Shown piece by piece: positions 1-9,191 of a stretch of DNA of 64,000 nucleotides. Under the pieces are notes generated by a model, which was not told the origin of the DNA, ran no database searches, and saw only the letters and a program-made list of their open reading frames with translations. The stretch covers positions 1-64,000 of the forward strand of contig NZ_VEGP01000026.1 of assembly GCF_007679495.1 (NCBI RefSeq), given 5' to 3'. The number at the start of each line of letters is the position of its first letter. Position 1 is the stretch's first letter. The translations under genes and the position numbers were made by a program. Source of the DNA: Paenibacillus sp. 32O-W. Lineage in GTDB: Bacteria; Bacillota; Bacilli; Paenibacillales; NBRC-103111.

Positions 1-71
1 ATTCCGATGCCGACCTCGAAGTGAATCGAGAAGCAGTCTCAGCCGGTGCGGAAGGACGTTGCCAAGCGGCT
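1..71 (+). rRNA. Possible 3' part of a 5S rRNA, divergent or degenerate
   Basis: The last bases (AGGACGTTGCCAAGC, 54-68) look like the usual 3' end of Bacillales 5S rRNA, and ATTCCGA...CGACC near the start resembles the 5S loop C region. The middle does not align: the segment between them is about 15-20 bases shorter than in a normal 5S and loses the expected loop D/E sequence. In B. subtilis an rRNA operon also lies directly upstream of ctsR, which supports the reading. The 5' half is outside the window. It could be a decayed 5S copy or a chance match. Confidence 0.35.
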
Positions 72-137
72 TTTTTTGCCTGAATTTAACGTAATCTCTC
101 CCGAAGGAGAGTATGCGGAATTTTTTATGAGAGCCAA

Positions 138-171
138 GCCTTGCGGGTATATTGCCGGCAGGGCTTTTTTT
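138..171 (+). terminator. Rho-independent terminator
   Basis: GCCTTGC (138-144) pairs with GCAGGGC (158-164), with a further GG/CC inside, and a run of seven T follows. A second perfect hairpin just upstream (CTCTCC at 96-101, GGAGAG at 106-111, CGAA loop) may be part of the same 3' end. Together they close the upstream transcription unit before the ctsR promoter. Confidence 0.7.
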
Positions 172-303
172 ATTTTGCTTTTCACCGCCGCTTAACCGAA
201 GAATTGACACTACAAACTGGCTCAAACTGCCAAAGTTTTGAATAAAACGAACATCACAAGCCAAAAATAAATAACATCTACTGAATGATTTGCACAAAAA
301 CTA

Positions 304-331
304 TTGGCAAATGATAAAAACATGCTATAAT
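304..331 (+). promoter_or_regulatory. SigA promoter of the ctsR operon
   Basis: TTGGCA (304-309) and TATAAT (326-331) are separated by 16 bp. The CtsR operator begins eight bases after the -10 box, so bound CtsR would cover the transcription start. Confidence 0.8.
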
Positions 332-339
332 AAGTTTAA

Positions 340-368
340 GGTCAAAGATAGTCAAAGTCAGTTTGACC
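340..368 (+). promoter_or_regulatory. CtsR operator
   Basis: GGTCAAA (340-346), three bases, then AGTCAAA (350-356) is a perfect match to the tandem heptad bound by CtsR. A further inverted heptad TTTGACC (362-368) mirrors the first one. This predicts autorepression of the ctsR-mcsA-mcsB-clpC operon, relieved on heat shock. Confidence 0.9.
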
Positions 369-432
369 TGTATGAAGCTTAACAAAATATATTTAAGAAT
401 GCTTATTATGTCAGAAGTGAGGGATGGAAGCA

Positions 433-894
433 ATGCGCAACGCCTCGGAAATCATCGAACAGTATCTAAAGCAAATCATGATGCAAAGTCCGAACGGCGT
501 CATTGAAATCCAGCGAAACGAACTCGCTGAACGATTTGATTGTGTCCCTTCGCAAATTAATTATGTAATCAGTACACGATTTACGTTGGAGAAAGGATAT
601 ATTGTCCAGAGCAAACGCGGCGGAGGGGGATACATTCGTATTCAGAAGGTGCCGTTAGGAACGCAAGGCCCGGTTTTGGACCATATTTTGCGAACCGTTA
701 TTGATTCCATTGACCAGACCACTTCCGAAGGTCTTGTTTACCAGTTGGAAGAAGGGGGATATATTTCCCGCAGGGAAGCCAAATTAATAAAAGCGGCCAT
801 TTCACGAGATGTATTAATGGTTAAACTGCCATTGAGGGATGAAATACGGGCTAAAATATTGAGGTCTATGCTGTTAGCCTTGTTAAGCAAATAA
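433..894 (+). CDS. ctsR: Transcriptional repressor CtsR
   Basis: Class III heat-shock repressor that binds the tandem heptad found in its own promoter and silences clp genes until heat or thiol stress. The 153-residue protein has a winged-helix DNA-binding region (ELAERFDCVPSQINYVIS, residues 30-47) and the glycine-rich loop GGGGYIRI (63-70), which in the family acts as the temperature sensor. The C-terminal half is the domain contacted by McsB/ClpC in relatives. I start at the second ATG because the Shine-Dalgarno (GAGG at 419-422) is one base from the upstream in-frame ATG at 424 but ten from this one, and the N-terminus then aligns with B. subtilis CtsR. First gene of a four-gene operon. 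Confidence 0.95.
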   Translation: MRNASEIIEQYLKQIMMQSPNGVIEIQRNELAERFDCVPSQINYVISTRFTLEKGYIVQSKRGGGGYIRIQKVPLGTQGPVLDHILRTVIDSIDQTTSEGLVYQLEEGGYISRREAKLIKAAISRDVLMVKLPLRDEIRAKILRSMLLALLSK

Positions 895-996
895 ATGCGT
901 TTGGCTGTCCATGAGCTGCGAAGCAAAGATAAGTCGCTATACTTCACTTGCTTCTCATATACATTTAATCAGGGAAGCGTACAGGAGGGTTGAGCT

Positions 997-1515
997 ATGA
1001 ATTGCCAAGAATGCGGTAAAAGACCGGCGACACTTCATTTTACCAAAATTGTCAACGCGGAAAAAACAGAATTTCATCTTTGTGAAGCCTGCGCCAGGGA
1101 AAAAGGGGAGATGATTCCCGGAACACCTAACGGCTTTTCCATCCATAACCTGCTTTCCGGTCTGCTTGATTTCGATCCGTCCTCCCACAGCTCGCTAGGC
1201 AATAAACCGCAATCCATACGCTGCGAGGAATGCGGGTTAACCTATTCCCAGTTCAGCAAGCTCGGGAGATTTGGCTGCAGTTCCTGCTACCGGTATTTTT
1301 CGGAACGCCTCGATCCTTTGTTCAAAAGAGTGCATGGCAACACTTCGCACGTGGGTAAAGTTCCCAAAAGATCGGGAGGAATTATTAAGTATAAGCGGGA
1401 AATTGAAAATTTGAAGCAAGAGCTGTCCAAGAAGATTGAGTTTGAAGAATTCGAGCAAGCGGCCAGAATCCGGGATAAAATTCGGGATTTGGAAAGACGA
1501 ATGGCTGAATTTTAA
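997..1515 (+). CDS. mcsA: Protein-arginine kinase activator McsA
   Basis: Zinc-binding partner that activates the McsB arginine kinase and helps inactivate CtsR. Two cysteine pairs at residues 3/6 and 29/32 and two more at 76/79 and 94/97 form the metal sites. The C-terminus (about 148-166, EEFEQAARIRDKIRDLE) is a UVR motif like that of UvrB/UvrC. An AGGAGGG site lies upstream of the ATG. A hairpin (GAAGCAA at 920-926 with TTGCTTC at 948-954) sits in the gap after ctsR but has no T-run, so it may be a processing or stability element. The stop lies 19 bases before mcsB. Confidence 0.95.
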   Translation: MNCQECGKRPATLHFTKIVNAEKTEFHLCEACAREKGEMIPGTPNGFSIHNLLSGLLDFDPSSHSSLGNKPQSIRCEECGLTYSQFSKLGRFGCSSCYRYFSERLDPLFKRVHGNTSHVGKVPKRSGGIIKYKREIENLKQELSKKIEFEEFEQAARIRDKIRDLERRMAEF

Positions 1516-1534
1516 GAAACGAGGAGGAAATCGC

Positions 1535-2593
1535 ATGCCTGGGCGTTACACAAGCGAAGCTTTAAGCGAATGGATGAAAGACAACGGACCGGATTCCGAT
1601 ATCGTGATTAGCAGCCGTATCCGGATTGCCCGCAATTTGCGCTCGTTTCCTTTTCCGATGCTGGCCACCAACCAACAATCCAGAGAAGTCATGGAGAAAA
1701 TAACGGCAGTTCTGTCCAATGAAGGGCTGACCGAAATTAGTGAACTGGATACGATGCATCTGGCTGACCTGAACGATTTGGAAAAGAGGGTTCTGGTCGA
1801 AAAGCATCTAATCAGTCCGAGCTTGGCGAATGAATCGCGTAACGGTGCCGTAATTCTGAGTAAAAATGAGTCGATCAGCATAATGGTCAACGAAGAGGAT
1901 CACCTGCGCATCCAGGTTCTTTGTTCCGGATTTCAGATTAAAGAGGCTTGGGACCTGGCCAATCAATTGGACGATATTTTCGAAAGCCAGCTGGATTACG
2001 CCTATGATGAGAAGAGAGGATATTTAACCAGCTGCCCTACCAATGTCGGAACGGGGATCAGAGCGTCCGTTATGATTCATCTGCCTGCCCTCGTCCTTAC
2101 TCAGCAGATCAACCGCATTCTGTCGGCGATTACCCAGGTAGGGTTGGCTGTAAGAGGGCTATATGGAGAAGGCAGCGAGGCAACAGGAAATCTGTTTCAA
2201 ATCTCGAATCAAATAACATTGGGACAGAGCGAAGAGGAAATTATAGATAATTTGTACAGTGTGGTTCGGCAGATTATCGAGCATGAGCGGGCTGCCAGAG
2301 TAAGGTTGATGGAGGAATCCAGACACCGTTTAAGCGACAGGGTGAACCGCTCCTATGGCATCTTGTCCCACGCCATCATCATGGATTCCAAAGAAGCTGC
2401 ACAACGCTTGTCCGATGTCCGGTTGGGCATTGATCTGGGGATCATTAAACAACTGTCGGCCCGGGTATTAAACGAGCTGATGGTCATGACTCAACCCGGA
2501 TTTCTGCAGCAATATGCCGGACAGAAGCTTTCGCCGGAGGAAAGGGATATCCGCAGAGCCCAATTGATCAGAGAGCGTTTTAACCAAGCGTGA
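1535..2593 (+). CDS. mcsB: Protein arginine kinase McsB
   Basis: Phosphoguanidino kinase that phosphorylates arginines on CtsR and on misfolded proteins, marking them for ClpCP. The 352-residue protein shows the family signature SSRIRIARN (26-34) and the SCPTNVGTGIRASV segment with the conserved cysteine at 167, equivalent to the catalytic-site cysteine of B. subtilis McsB. The start is chosen at the ATG seven bases after GAGGAGG; an open frame extends further upstream inside mcsA but has no ribosome site. Located between its activator and its protease partner, as in other Bacillales. Confidence 0.95.
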   Translation: MPGRYTSEALSEWMKDNGPDSDIVISSRIRIARNLRSFPFPMLATNQQSREVMEKITAVLSNEGLTEISELDTMHLADLNDLEKRVLVEKHLISPSLANESRNGAVILSKNESISIMVNEEDHLRIQVLCSGFQIKEAWDLANQLDDIFESQLDYAYDEKRGYLTSCPTNVGTGIRASVMIHLPALVLTQQINRILSAITQVGLAVRGLYGEGSEATGNLFQISNQITLGQSEEEIIDNLYSVVRQIIEHERAARVRLMEESRHRLSDRVNRSYGILSHAIIMDSKEAAQRLSDVRLGIDLGIIKQLSARVLNELMVMTQPGFLQQYAGQKLSPEERDIRRAQLIRERFNQA

Positions 2594-2643
2594 TGTTCAA
2601 CTGTTTCTTCAATAGCATTAGAAATTATCTGGAGGTGTAGGAT

Positions 2644-5091
2644 ATGATGTTTGGCAGATTTACGGAACGTGCACAGAAGGTTCTGGCCTTGGCGCAAGAA
2701 GAAGCCGTCCGGCTGGGGCACAACAATATCGGCACGGAGCACATTCTGTTGGGGCTTATTCGTGAAGGGGAAGGCATAGCTGCCAAAGCCCTTGTAGCCC
2801 TGGGTCTGGGCCTGGAGAAAATTCAGGATGAGGTGGAATCGTTAATTGGACGCGGGCAGGAGCAGCCTACTAATTTCGCTTATACACCGCGGGCGAAGAA
2901 AGTGATCGAGCTGTCCATGGACGAGGCTCGCAAGCTGGGACATACTTATGTGGGCACAGAGCATATTCTGCTTGGATTAATCCGTGAAGGAGAAGGGGTA
3001 GCCGCCAGAGTTCTTAACAACCTGGGAATCTCTCTGAATAAAGCCCGTCAGCAAGTTCTGCAGCTTCTGGGGAGCAGCGAGGTGGTTTCGTCCAATCATG
3101 GTACTCCGGCAAATGTCAACACGCCAACGTTGGATAGTCTGGCCAGAGATCTGACTGCTATTGCCAAAGAAGGTAATCTGGACCCTGTTATCGGCCGGAA
3201 TAAAGAAATTGAGCGCGTCATCCAGGTGCTGAGCCGCCGGACCAAGAACAATCCCGTTCTGATCGGGGAACCGGGGGTTGGTAAGACCGCCATCGCCGAA
3301 GGTCTGGCACAGAAAATAATCAACAACGAAATTCCGGAGACACTGCGTGACAAAAGAGTGATGACCCTGGATATGGGATCGGTCGTGGCAGGGACGAAAT
3401 ACCGGGGAGAATTTGAGGATCGTCTTAAGAAAATAATGGACGAAATCCGTCAAGCCGGCAACATCATTCTGTTTATTGACGAGCTCCACACTTTAATTGG
3501 TGCGGGAGGAGCCGAGGGAGCCATCGATGCTTCGAATATTCTAAAGCCGTCTCTGGCCCGGGGTGAATTGCAATGCATCGGGGCGACGACGCTAGATGAA
3601 TACCGCAAATATATCGAGAAAGACGCCGCATTGGAAAGACGTTTCCAACCTATTACGGTGGATCAGCCTTCTCCTGAAGAAGCGATTCAAATTTTACACG
3701 GGTTGAGAGACCGGTACGAGGCGCATCATCGCGTGAAGATCCCCAATGAATCCATTGAAGCCGCGGTGAAATTGTCTGACCGGTACATCACGGATCGTTT
3801 CCTGCCGGATAAGGCGATCGATCTCATTGATGAAGCCGGTTCTAAAGTAAGGCTCCGCTCTTATACGGTACCGCCGAATCTGAAGGAGCTGGAGAGCAAG
3901 CTGGAGAATATCCGCAAGGAGAAGGACTCCGCGGTTCAAAGCCAAGAGTTCGAGAAAGCCGCTGCGCTGCGCGATACCGAGCAGAAGCTGCGGGAAGAGC
4001 TGGAAATTACCAAGAACGACTGGAAAGAGAAGCAAGGCAGAACCGATTCTGAAGTCACTCCGGAGGATATCGCCCAGGTTGTCGCCAGTTGGACAGGGAT
4101 TCCGGTAAGCAAACTGAAGGAAGAAGAGACGGAGCGTCTGCTCCGAATGGAAGACATTCTTCATTCGCGTGTCATCGGCCAATCCGAAGCGGTCAAGGCG
4201 GTCAGCCGGGCCATTCGCAGAGCCCGTGCAGGGCTGAAGGACCCGAAGAGACCGATGGGCTCCTTCATCTTCCTGGGACCGACCGGGGTCGGAAAGACAG
4301 AGCTGGCAAGGGCGCTTGCCGAATCTCTATTCGGCGATGAGAATGCCGTCATACGCATCGATATGTCGGAGTATATGGAGAAGCACTCGACCTCCCGTCT
4401 GGTCGGAGCTCCTCCGGGATATGTCGGGTATGATGAAGGCGGACAGCTCACCGAGAAAGTACGCCGTAAGCCTTACTCCGTTGTACTGCTCGATGAGATT
4501 GAAAAGGCACATCCAGAAGTATTCAACATTCTGCTGCAGGTGCTGGAAGACGGCCGGTTGACCGATTCCAAGGGACGGACAGTCGATTTCCGCAATACCT
4601 TGATCATTATGACCTCGAACGTCGGTGCGGAAATGATTAAGAAAAACACTTCCCTCGGATTTACCGTTAGCCGGGACAACGACAAGGATTACAATAATAT
4701 GAAGGACAAAGTGATGTCCGAGCTGAAGAAAAGCTTCCGTCCGGAATTCCTCAACCGGATCGACGAAATTATTGTATTCCACTCTCTGGATAAGGAGCAC
4801 ATTGCGCAAATTGTTACCCTGATGTCGGATGAACTGCGGAAGCGACTGAAGGAGCAGGAAGTCGACTTCGTTCTGACCGATGGGGCGAAAGAATTCCTGG
4901 CTAACGAAGGCTACGATCCGGCTTATGGAGCAAGACCGTTGCGCCGTGCCATCCAGAAGCATATTGAGGATCGTCTCTCGGAGGAATTGCTGAAAGGCAA
5001 CATCTCCAAGGGAGATACCGTATCTATAGATGAAAAAGACGGGGAACTGATCGTAACCCGATCGAAGCCTGCAGGCGTGGCATCGGAATAA
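2644..5091 (+). CDS. clpC: ATP-dependent Clp protease ATPase subunit ClpC
   Basis: Hexameric AAA+ unfoldase that feeds substrates, including arginine-phosphorylated proteins, to the ClpP protease. The 815-residue sequence has two N-terminal Clp repeats (about 1-145), a first ATPase module with Walker [10 protein letters not shown] (near 209), a middle coiled-coil/UVR region (about 415-455) that binds adaptors such as McsB and MecA, and a second ATPase with GPTGVGKTE (near 545). A ClpP-binding loop is expected around the LGF in NTSLGFTV. Length is normal. It closes the CtsR operon; a strong terminator follows. Confidence 0.97.
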   Translation: MMFGRFTERAQKVLALAQEEAVRLGHNNIGTEHILLGLIREGEGIAAKALVALGLGLEKIQDEVESLIGRGQEQPTNFAYTPRAKKVIELSMDEARKLGHTYVGTEHILLGLIREGEGVAARVLNNLGISLNKARQQVLQLLGSSEVVSSNHGTPANVNTPTLDSLARDLTAIAKEGNLDPVIGRNKEIERVIQVLSRRTKNNPVLIGEPGVGKTAIAEGLAQKIINNEIPETLRDKRVMTLDMGSVVAGTKYRGEFEDRLKKIMDEIRQAGNIILFIDELHTLIGAGGAEGAIDASNILKPSLARGELQCIGATTLDEYRKYIEKDAALERRFQPITVDQPSPEEAIQILHGLRDRYEAHHRVKIPNESIEAAVKLSDRYITDRFLPDKAIDLIDEAGSKVRLRSYTVPPNLKELESKLENIRKEKDSAVQSQEFEKAAALRDTEQKLREELEITKNDWKEKQGRTDSEVTPEDIAQVVASWTGIPVSKLKEEETERLLRMEDILHSRVIGQSEAVKAVSRAIRRARAGLKDPKRPMGSFIFLGPTGVGKTELARALAESLFGDENAVIRIDMSEYMEKHSTSRLVGAPPGYVGYDEGGQLTEKVRRKPYSVVLLDEIEKAHPEVFNILLQVLEDGRLTDSKGRTVDFRNTLIIMTSNVGAEMIKKNTSLGFTVSRDNDKDYNNMKDKVMSELKKSFRPEFLNRIDEIIVFHSLDKEHIAQIVTLMSDELRKRLKEQEVDFVLTDGAKEFLANEGYDPAYGARPLRRAIQKHIEDRLSEELLKGNISKGDTVSIDEKDGELIVTRSKPAGVASE

Positions 5092-5152
5092 GGACGCTTT
5101 CGACATAGGCTAATGAGTTACCCGCGATGCTCAAGTTTGCATTTTCCCAAAC

Positions 5153-5194
5153 GCCTCACTAATCGGCCTATGAGCCGTTAGTGAGGCTTTTTTT
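5153..5194 (+). terminator. Terminator after clpC
   Basis: Perfect 10-bp stem GCCTCACTAA (5153-5162) with TTAGTGAGGC (5178-5187), followed by seven T. It separates the CtsR operon from radA. Confidence 0.92.
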
Positions 5195-5247
5195 CGATGA
5201 TTTAAAGAAGGAATAAGCAACGGACAGGGGAACACCGTTGAAGGACA

Positions 5248-5276
5248 TTGCAGGACATGGTAAACTTTGATAGAAT
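5248..5276 (+). promoter_or_regulatory. Promoter of radA-disA
   Basis: TTGCAG (5248-5253), 17 bp, TAGAAT (5271-5276), 32 bases upstream of the radA start. It follows the clpC terminator directly, so radA can be transcribed without CtsR control. Confidence 0.6.
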
Positions 5277-5308
5277 GTGTGTTTTTTTGAAGATAGGAGA
5301 AGGCTCCA

Positions 5309-6676
5309 ATGGCTAAACAAAAGACGAAATTTTGCTGTCAGGAATGCGGTTACGAATCGGCCAAATGGCTGGGCAAATGCCCCGGATGCCAAGCCTGGAA
5401 CAGCATGGTGGAAGAGATAGAGACGGTTATTAAAACACAGGGAATCGGTTCTTCTCTGCTCCAGACGAAAGAAAAGCCCGTTCCAATCATAGATATAGAA
5501 AGTACAAGGGAACCGCGGATAGACACCAACAACCGGGAACTGAATCGTGTGCTTGGAGGAGGGATTGTTCCGGGATCTCTTATTTTGGTAGGCGGAGACC
5601 CGGGGATAGGAAAGTCTACCTTACTGCTTCAGACTTCCTTCGCCTTAACCGCCAACAAGCTTCGCGTGCTATATATATCCGGAGAGGAGTCGGCCCGCCA
5701 AACCAAGCTAAGAGCGGACCGGCTTGCAGCCGCTTCTCCCGATCTGTACGTTCTCTGCGAAACTAACTTCGAACATATTCAGGCCGCCATTGATGAGGTT
5801 AAGCCTGATTTTCTAGTCATGGACTCCATTCAGACGGTTTATCACCCGGCTATTTCCTCAGCGCCTGGCAGTGTCGCTCAGGTACGCGAATGCACTGCGC
5901 ACTTTATGCGTATAGCTAAGGTCAAAGGAATAGCGACTGTTCTTGTAGGCCATGTGACCAAAGAGGGAGCGATTGCCGGACCGCGACTTCTCGAACATAT
6001 GGTCGATTGTGTGTTGTATTTTGAAGGGGAACGCCATCATACGTACAGACTTCTCAGGGCAGTGAAGAACCGGTTCGGTTCGACCAACGAAATCGGCATC
6101 TTCGAGATGTCTGAAGGCGGATTAACGGAAGTGAATAATCCATCAGAGTTATTTCTGTCCGAGCGGCCGGTGGGGGCTTCCGGCTCTGCCGTTGCGGCAA
6201 GCATGGAGGGGACCCGTCCCGTGCTTGTGGAGCTTCAGGCGCTCGTTGCCTCTACCAATTTTCCGTCGCCTCGAAGAATGTCGGCCGGCTTTGACCATAA
6301 CCGGCTATCGCTCATTATTGCGGTATTGGAGAAGAGAATAGGACTGGTTCTGCAGAGTCAGGACGTTTATTTGAATGTAGCGGGAGGCGTAAAGCTGGAT
6401 GAGCCGGCTGTCGATCTGGCGGCGGCCGTCAGCATTGCCTCGAGCTTCCGCGATTATCCCGTGGAACCGGACGTAGTCGTGTTCGGGGAGATCGGCCTGA
6501 CCGGAGAGGTCAGAGGGGTTTCACGCATCGATCAACGGGTGAAGGAAGCTCAGAAGCTTGGATTTAAGAGAGTCATCATGCCGGAAAAAAGTCTGAAGGG
6601 CTGGACACCTCCAAGTCAAATGGATATCGTTGGAGTAACGACCGTCTCGGAAGCTTTGGCAGCGGCTATGCGATAG
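5309..6676 (+). CDS. radA: DNA repair protein RadA (Sms)
   Basis: RecA-related branch-migration helicase acting in homologous recombination and repair. The N-terminus has a C4 zinc finger (FCCQECGY...KCPGCQAW, about 8-28), then a RecA-like ATPase with Walker [11 protein letters not shown] (near 94-103), the RadA-specific KNRFGSTNE motif (near 252) and a C-terminal Lon-protease-like domain (from about 300, with [14 protein letters not shown]). The 455 residues match the family. A good ribosome site (AGGAGAAGG) precedes the ATG. The pairing with disA, a DNA-integrity scanning protein, is conserved. Confidence 0.97.
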   Translation: MAKQKTKFCCQECGYESAKWLGKCPGCQAWNSMVEEIETVIKTQGIGSSLLQTKEKPVPIIDIESTREPRIDTNNRELNRVLGGGIVPGSLILVGGDPGIGKSTLLLQTSFALTANKLRVLYISGEESARQTKLRADRLAAASPDLYVLCETNFEHIQAAIDEVKPDFLVMDSIQTVYHPAISSAPGSVAQVRECTAHFMRIAKVKGIATVLVGHVTKEGAIAGPRLLEHMVDCVLYFEGERHHTYRLLRAVKNRFGSTNEIGIFEMSEGGLTEVNNPSELFLSERPVGASGSAVAASMEGTRPVLVELQALVASTNFPSPRRMSAGFDHNRLSLIIAVLEKRIGLVLQSQDVYLNVAGGVKLDEPAVDLAAAVSIASSFRDYPVEPDVVVFGEIGLTGEVRGVSRIDQRVKEAQKLGFKRVIMPEKSLKGWTPPSQMDIVGVTTVSEALAAAMR

Positions 6677-6705
6677 AAGGATCAATAGTGACTAGGGGGG
6701 CTAAC

Positions 6706-7785
6706 ATGGGTAAGGATGATACAAACCGGGATGTGATGAATCAGCTTCTGCAATTGGTGGCGCCCGGCACCTCTTTTCGCGATGGATTGGAGAATGTGCT
6801 GCGTGCCAATACAGGAGCATTAATTGTTGTTGGATATAGTCCCGAGGTTATGGAAATTGTAGACGGAGGCTTTTCGATCAATTGCGATTTCTCCCCGAAT
6901 TTTCTTTATGAACTGGCCAAGATGGATGGGGCTATTATTCTCAGTGAAGATTTAAAAAGAATTTTATATGCCAACACGCAGTTGATTCCCGATTCCTCCA
7001 TTCCATCGACGGAGACGGGGATCAGGCATCGGACGGCAGAAAGGGTAGCCAAGCAAACCGGCAAACTGGTCGTTTCCATCTCCCAGCGCAGGCGTGTCAT
7101 CACACTCTACCAAGGGAATATGCGATATTCGCTTAAAGATATCGGCGTGATCCTGACGAAGGCCAACCAGGCTATTCAAACGTTGGAGAAGTACAAAGCG
7201 GTGCTGGATCAGGCGATTATAAACTTGGGAGCATCCGAATTTGAGGAAATGGTGACACTTTATGACGTGACCAACGTATTTCAAAGAGTGGGGATGGTAC
7301 TCAAGGTCAAAGAAGAAATCAAGAAATATATCAACGAGCTGGGAACGGAGGGGCGGCTGATTCGCATGCAGCTCGAGGAACTGGTAGCTTATACCGAACA
7401 GGAATCGACGCTTCTGATCAGGGATTATTGCAAAGATTTGAGCGAAGAGAAGGTAAGAGACATCCGCACGGCTCTGCGTAAGCTGACCAGCGAAGAATTG
7501 CTCGATCACCAGCATCTTGCCCGCATTCTCGGCTACAGCATTACTAACACGACATTGGAAGAACAGGTGCAGCCCCGAGGGTTCCGGGTGCTTCATAAAA
7601 TTCCTAGACTTCCTTCCCCCATTATTACCAATTTGGTAGAACAGTTCGAAAGTTTTTCCCACATTTTGACCGCGACGACGGAGCAATTAGATGAAGTAGA
7701 CGGAATTGGAGAAGTGAGAGCCCGGGCGATCAAGGAAGGTCTGAAACGAATTCAAGGCCAGTTGTTTGTTGACAGACATATTTAA
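6706..7785 (+). CDS. disA: DNA integrity scanning diadenylate cyclase DisA
   Basis: Makes cyclic di-AMP from two ATP; in sporulating bacilli it scans DNA and lowers synthesis on branched structures. The 359-residue protein has the DAC domain with the two catalytic motifs DGA (74-76) and RHR (107-109), a central helical spine, and a C-terminal helix-hairpin-helix DNA-binding domain (about 300-350, [20 protein letters not shown]). The start is the ATG five bases after AGGGGGG; a GTG 18 bases upstream in frame overlaps that site. It lies 29 bases after radA. Confidence 0.96.
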   Translation: MGKDDTNRDVMNQLLQLVAPGTSFRDGLENVLRANTGALIVVGYSPEVMEIVDGGFSINCDFSPNFLYELAKMDGAIILSEDLKRILYANTQLIPDSSIPSTETGIRHRTAERVAKQTGKLVVSISQRRRVITLYQGNMRYSLKDIGVILTKANQAIQTLEKYKAVLDQAIINLGASEFEEMVTLYDVTNVFQRVGMVLKVKEEIKKYINELGTEGRLIRMQLEELVAYTEQESTLLIRDYCKDLSEEKVRDIRTALRKLTSEELLDHQHLARILGYSITNTTLEEQVQPRGFRVLHKIPRLPSPIITNLVEQFESFSHILTATTEQLDEVDGIGEVRARAIKEGLKRIQGQLFVDRHI

Positions 7786-7835
7786 TTCCCGTAAAATGTT
7801 TAAGATTAGGTGACTATTCTAAAGGTGGTCAAGGA

Positions 7836-8510
7836 ATGATTAAAAAATCCCTTCCCAGTGTCTTTACGGTGTTGAACCTTTTCCTGGGAATTATCGCCAT
7901 TATTCTAGTTTATACCGATAAGCCAAGCCTCGCGGCTGTTATGGTTATTATTGCTATGCTTATGGATGGTTTGGACGGCAGAGTCGCCAGGGCATTAAAT
8001 GCTCAGAGCGAATTCGGCAAAGAACTAGATTCGTTATCAGATGTCATTTCATTCGGGGTAGCTCCCGCTTTTATTATGTATGTGGTTGCTTTCTCCGGCT
8101 TGAATCCTCCTACTGCCTGGATCACAACAGCGCTGTTCCCTATTTGCGGAGCATTGAGGTTGGCCCGATTCAATGTGGTGGAGGGAATTCCGGGGTACTT
8201 CATCGGCCTGCCGATTCCTGCGGCCGGAGGAATTCTGTGTACACTGGCTTTGTTCCATCAGGAAATTCACCCTTATATTTTGGTAGCTTGTACGGTACTT
8301 CTGTCCTATTTAATGGTCAGCAATATCAAATACCCCAGCTTTAAGAAAGTGAATGTTCCGAAGCCGATCATTTGGTTAGCACCCTTGATCGTTATTGCCG
8401 CTACGGCAATAGCCTTTGCTTATCCCGGACCGTTATCCAAGCTTATATTCGTCCCGCTTGTACTGTACGCTTTATATGGGACGCTTCAAAGCTTCAGGAA
8501 AAGACGCTAG
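7836..8510 (+). CDS. pssA: CDP-diacylglycerol--serine O-phosphatidyltransferase
   Basis: Membrane enzyme making phosphatidylserine, the precursor of phosphatidylethanolamine, from CDP-diacylglycerol and serine. The CDP-alcohol phosphotransferase motif is complete: DG at 47-48, AR at 51-52, G61, D65 and D69. Several hydrophobic segments follow (for example about 132-150, 155-172 and 183-208). The 224 residues suit the PssA subgroup rather than PgsA, although the two share the motif. GTGGTCAAGG precedes the ATG. Its place after disA differs from B. subtilis. A terminator follows. Confidence 0.85.
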   Translation: MIKKSLPSVFTVLNLFLGIIAIILVYTDKPSLAAVMVIIAMLMDGLDGRVARALNAQSEFGKELDSLSDVISFGVAPAFIMYVVAFSGLNPPTAWITTALFPICGALRLARFNVVEGIPGYFIGLPIPAAGGILCTLALFHQEIHPYILVACTVLLSYLMVSNIKYPSFKKVNVPKPIIWLAPLIVIAATAIAFAYPGPLSKLIFVPLVLYALYGTLQSFRKRR

Positions 8511-8539
8511 CTGGCGGCGACAAGTAAATATCGAAAATA

Positions 8540-8583
8540 AAAAGCATTTATTTTCTGAAACTCAGGAAATAAATGCTTTTTTT
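8540..8583. terminator. Bidirectional terminator between convergent genes
   Basis: AAAGCATTTATTT...CTG pairs with CAG...AAATAAATGCTTT in a stem of about 17 bp with a 5-base loop, and has T-runs on both strands. It serves pssA and the opposite-strand gene that ends at 8621. Confidence 0.92.
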
Positions 8584-8620
8584 ATTTCTCTTCGAAAATT
8601 CCGATCGATAAGTGGAAATA

Positions 8621-9016
8621 TTACGATAGATTAAAAAAACCGAGAGTCGAGCATTTCTTGGATTCGTCTGAGACGATTTCCTGCAAATCGATTTGAAGCA
8701 AATTGCACAGGGAAGCCGTGTAAAACAAATTCTTCCCCAGTTCTGCGCTAATAACCTCCAGACAATTTTCGCATAGCTGTCCTGCAATGTGAGTATCCAG
8801 AGTTTGACTGGCGTCCTTCAGAGACATCTCGGCCGAGTATTGCTGTTTCTTGGCATTGACCTCAATGCACCCGCATTCGGTTACGGCTTTCACGACGGAG
8901 CGGTGCACTGCGGCGTTAGATTGCTGGCATTTAGATAAAACATCAAGCAAACTTCGGTGTCGGAGCAACAATTCGGAGACTTGTTCCTGGAACTGCTTCA
9001 AATCGAGCGAGTTCAT
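8621..9016 (-). CDS. Uncharacterised helical protein with CGC and CxxC motifs
   Basis: A 131-residue predicted cytosolic protein, mostly helical. It has cysteines in a CGC (about residue 49) and a CENC (about 82) motif that could bind metal. The segment ELGKNLFYTASLCNLLQIDLQEIV resembles the last helix of MazG-type nucleotide pyrophosphohydrolases, but the acidic metal ligands of that family are not visible, so activity is doubtful. The start follows GAGGTGG; an open frame continues upstream without a ribosome site. It is read against its neighbours from its own promoter. I believe similar proteins occur at this spot in Paenibacillus, but their function is unknown to me. Confidence 0.75.
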   Translation of the reverse strand: MNSLDLKQFQEQVSELLLRHRSLLDVLSKCQQSNAAVHRSVVKAVTECGCIEVNAKKQQYSAEMSLKDASQTLDTHIAGQLCENCLEVISAELGKNLFYTASLCNLLQIDLQEIVSDESKKCSTLGFFNLS

Positions 9017-9052
9017 TCCATCCACCTCAATCAAGTTTAGTGTTTGGAAATC

Positions 9053-9082
9053 ATTATAGCTTATTGGAGGATTGGTTTTCAA
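9053..9082 (-). promoter_or_regulatory. Promoter of the opposite-strand gene
   Basis: On the minus strand TTGAAA (9082-9077), 18 bp, TATAAT (9058-9053), 36 bases upstream of the start codon at 9016. It points away from the PIN/TRAM gene. Confidence 0.7.
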
Positions 9083-9191
9083 TTTGAGAATAAGGGTGAG
9101 AGAACTCGAAAACCAAAGGTTTAGGGTGGAATGAATTGGAACATAATTACTACTAGAAAGAGAATTCATTATATTCGGAGGTGAAGCAGTA

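Noticed and set aside
200-240. TTGACA near 205 as the ctsR promoter
   Set aside because: No -10 box at a usable distance; the promoter at 304-331 next to the CtsR operator is far better.
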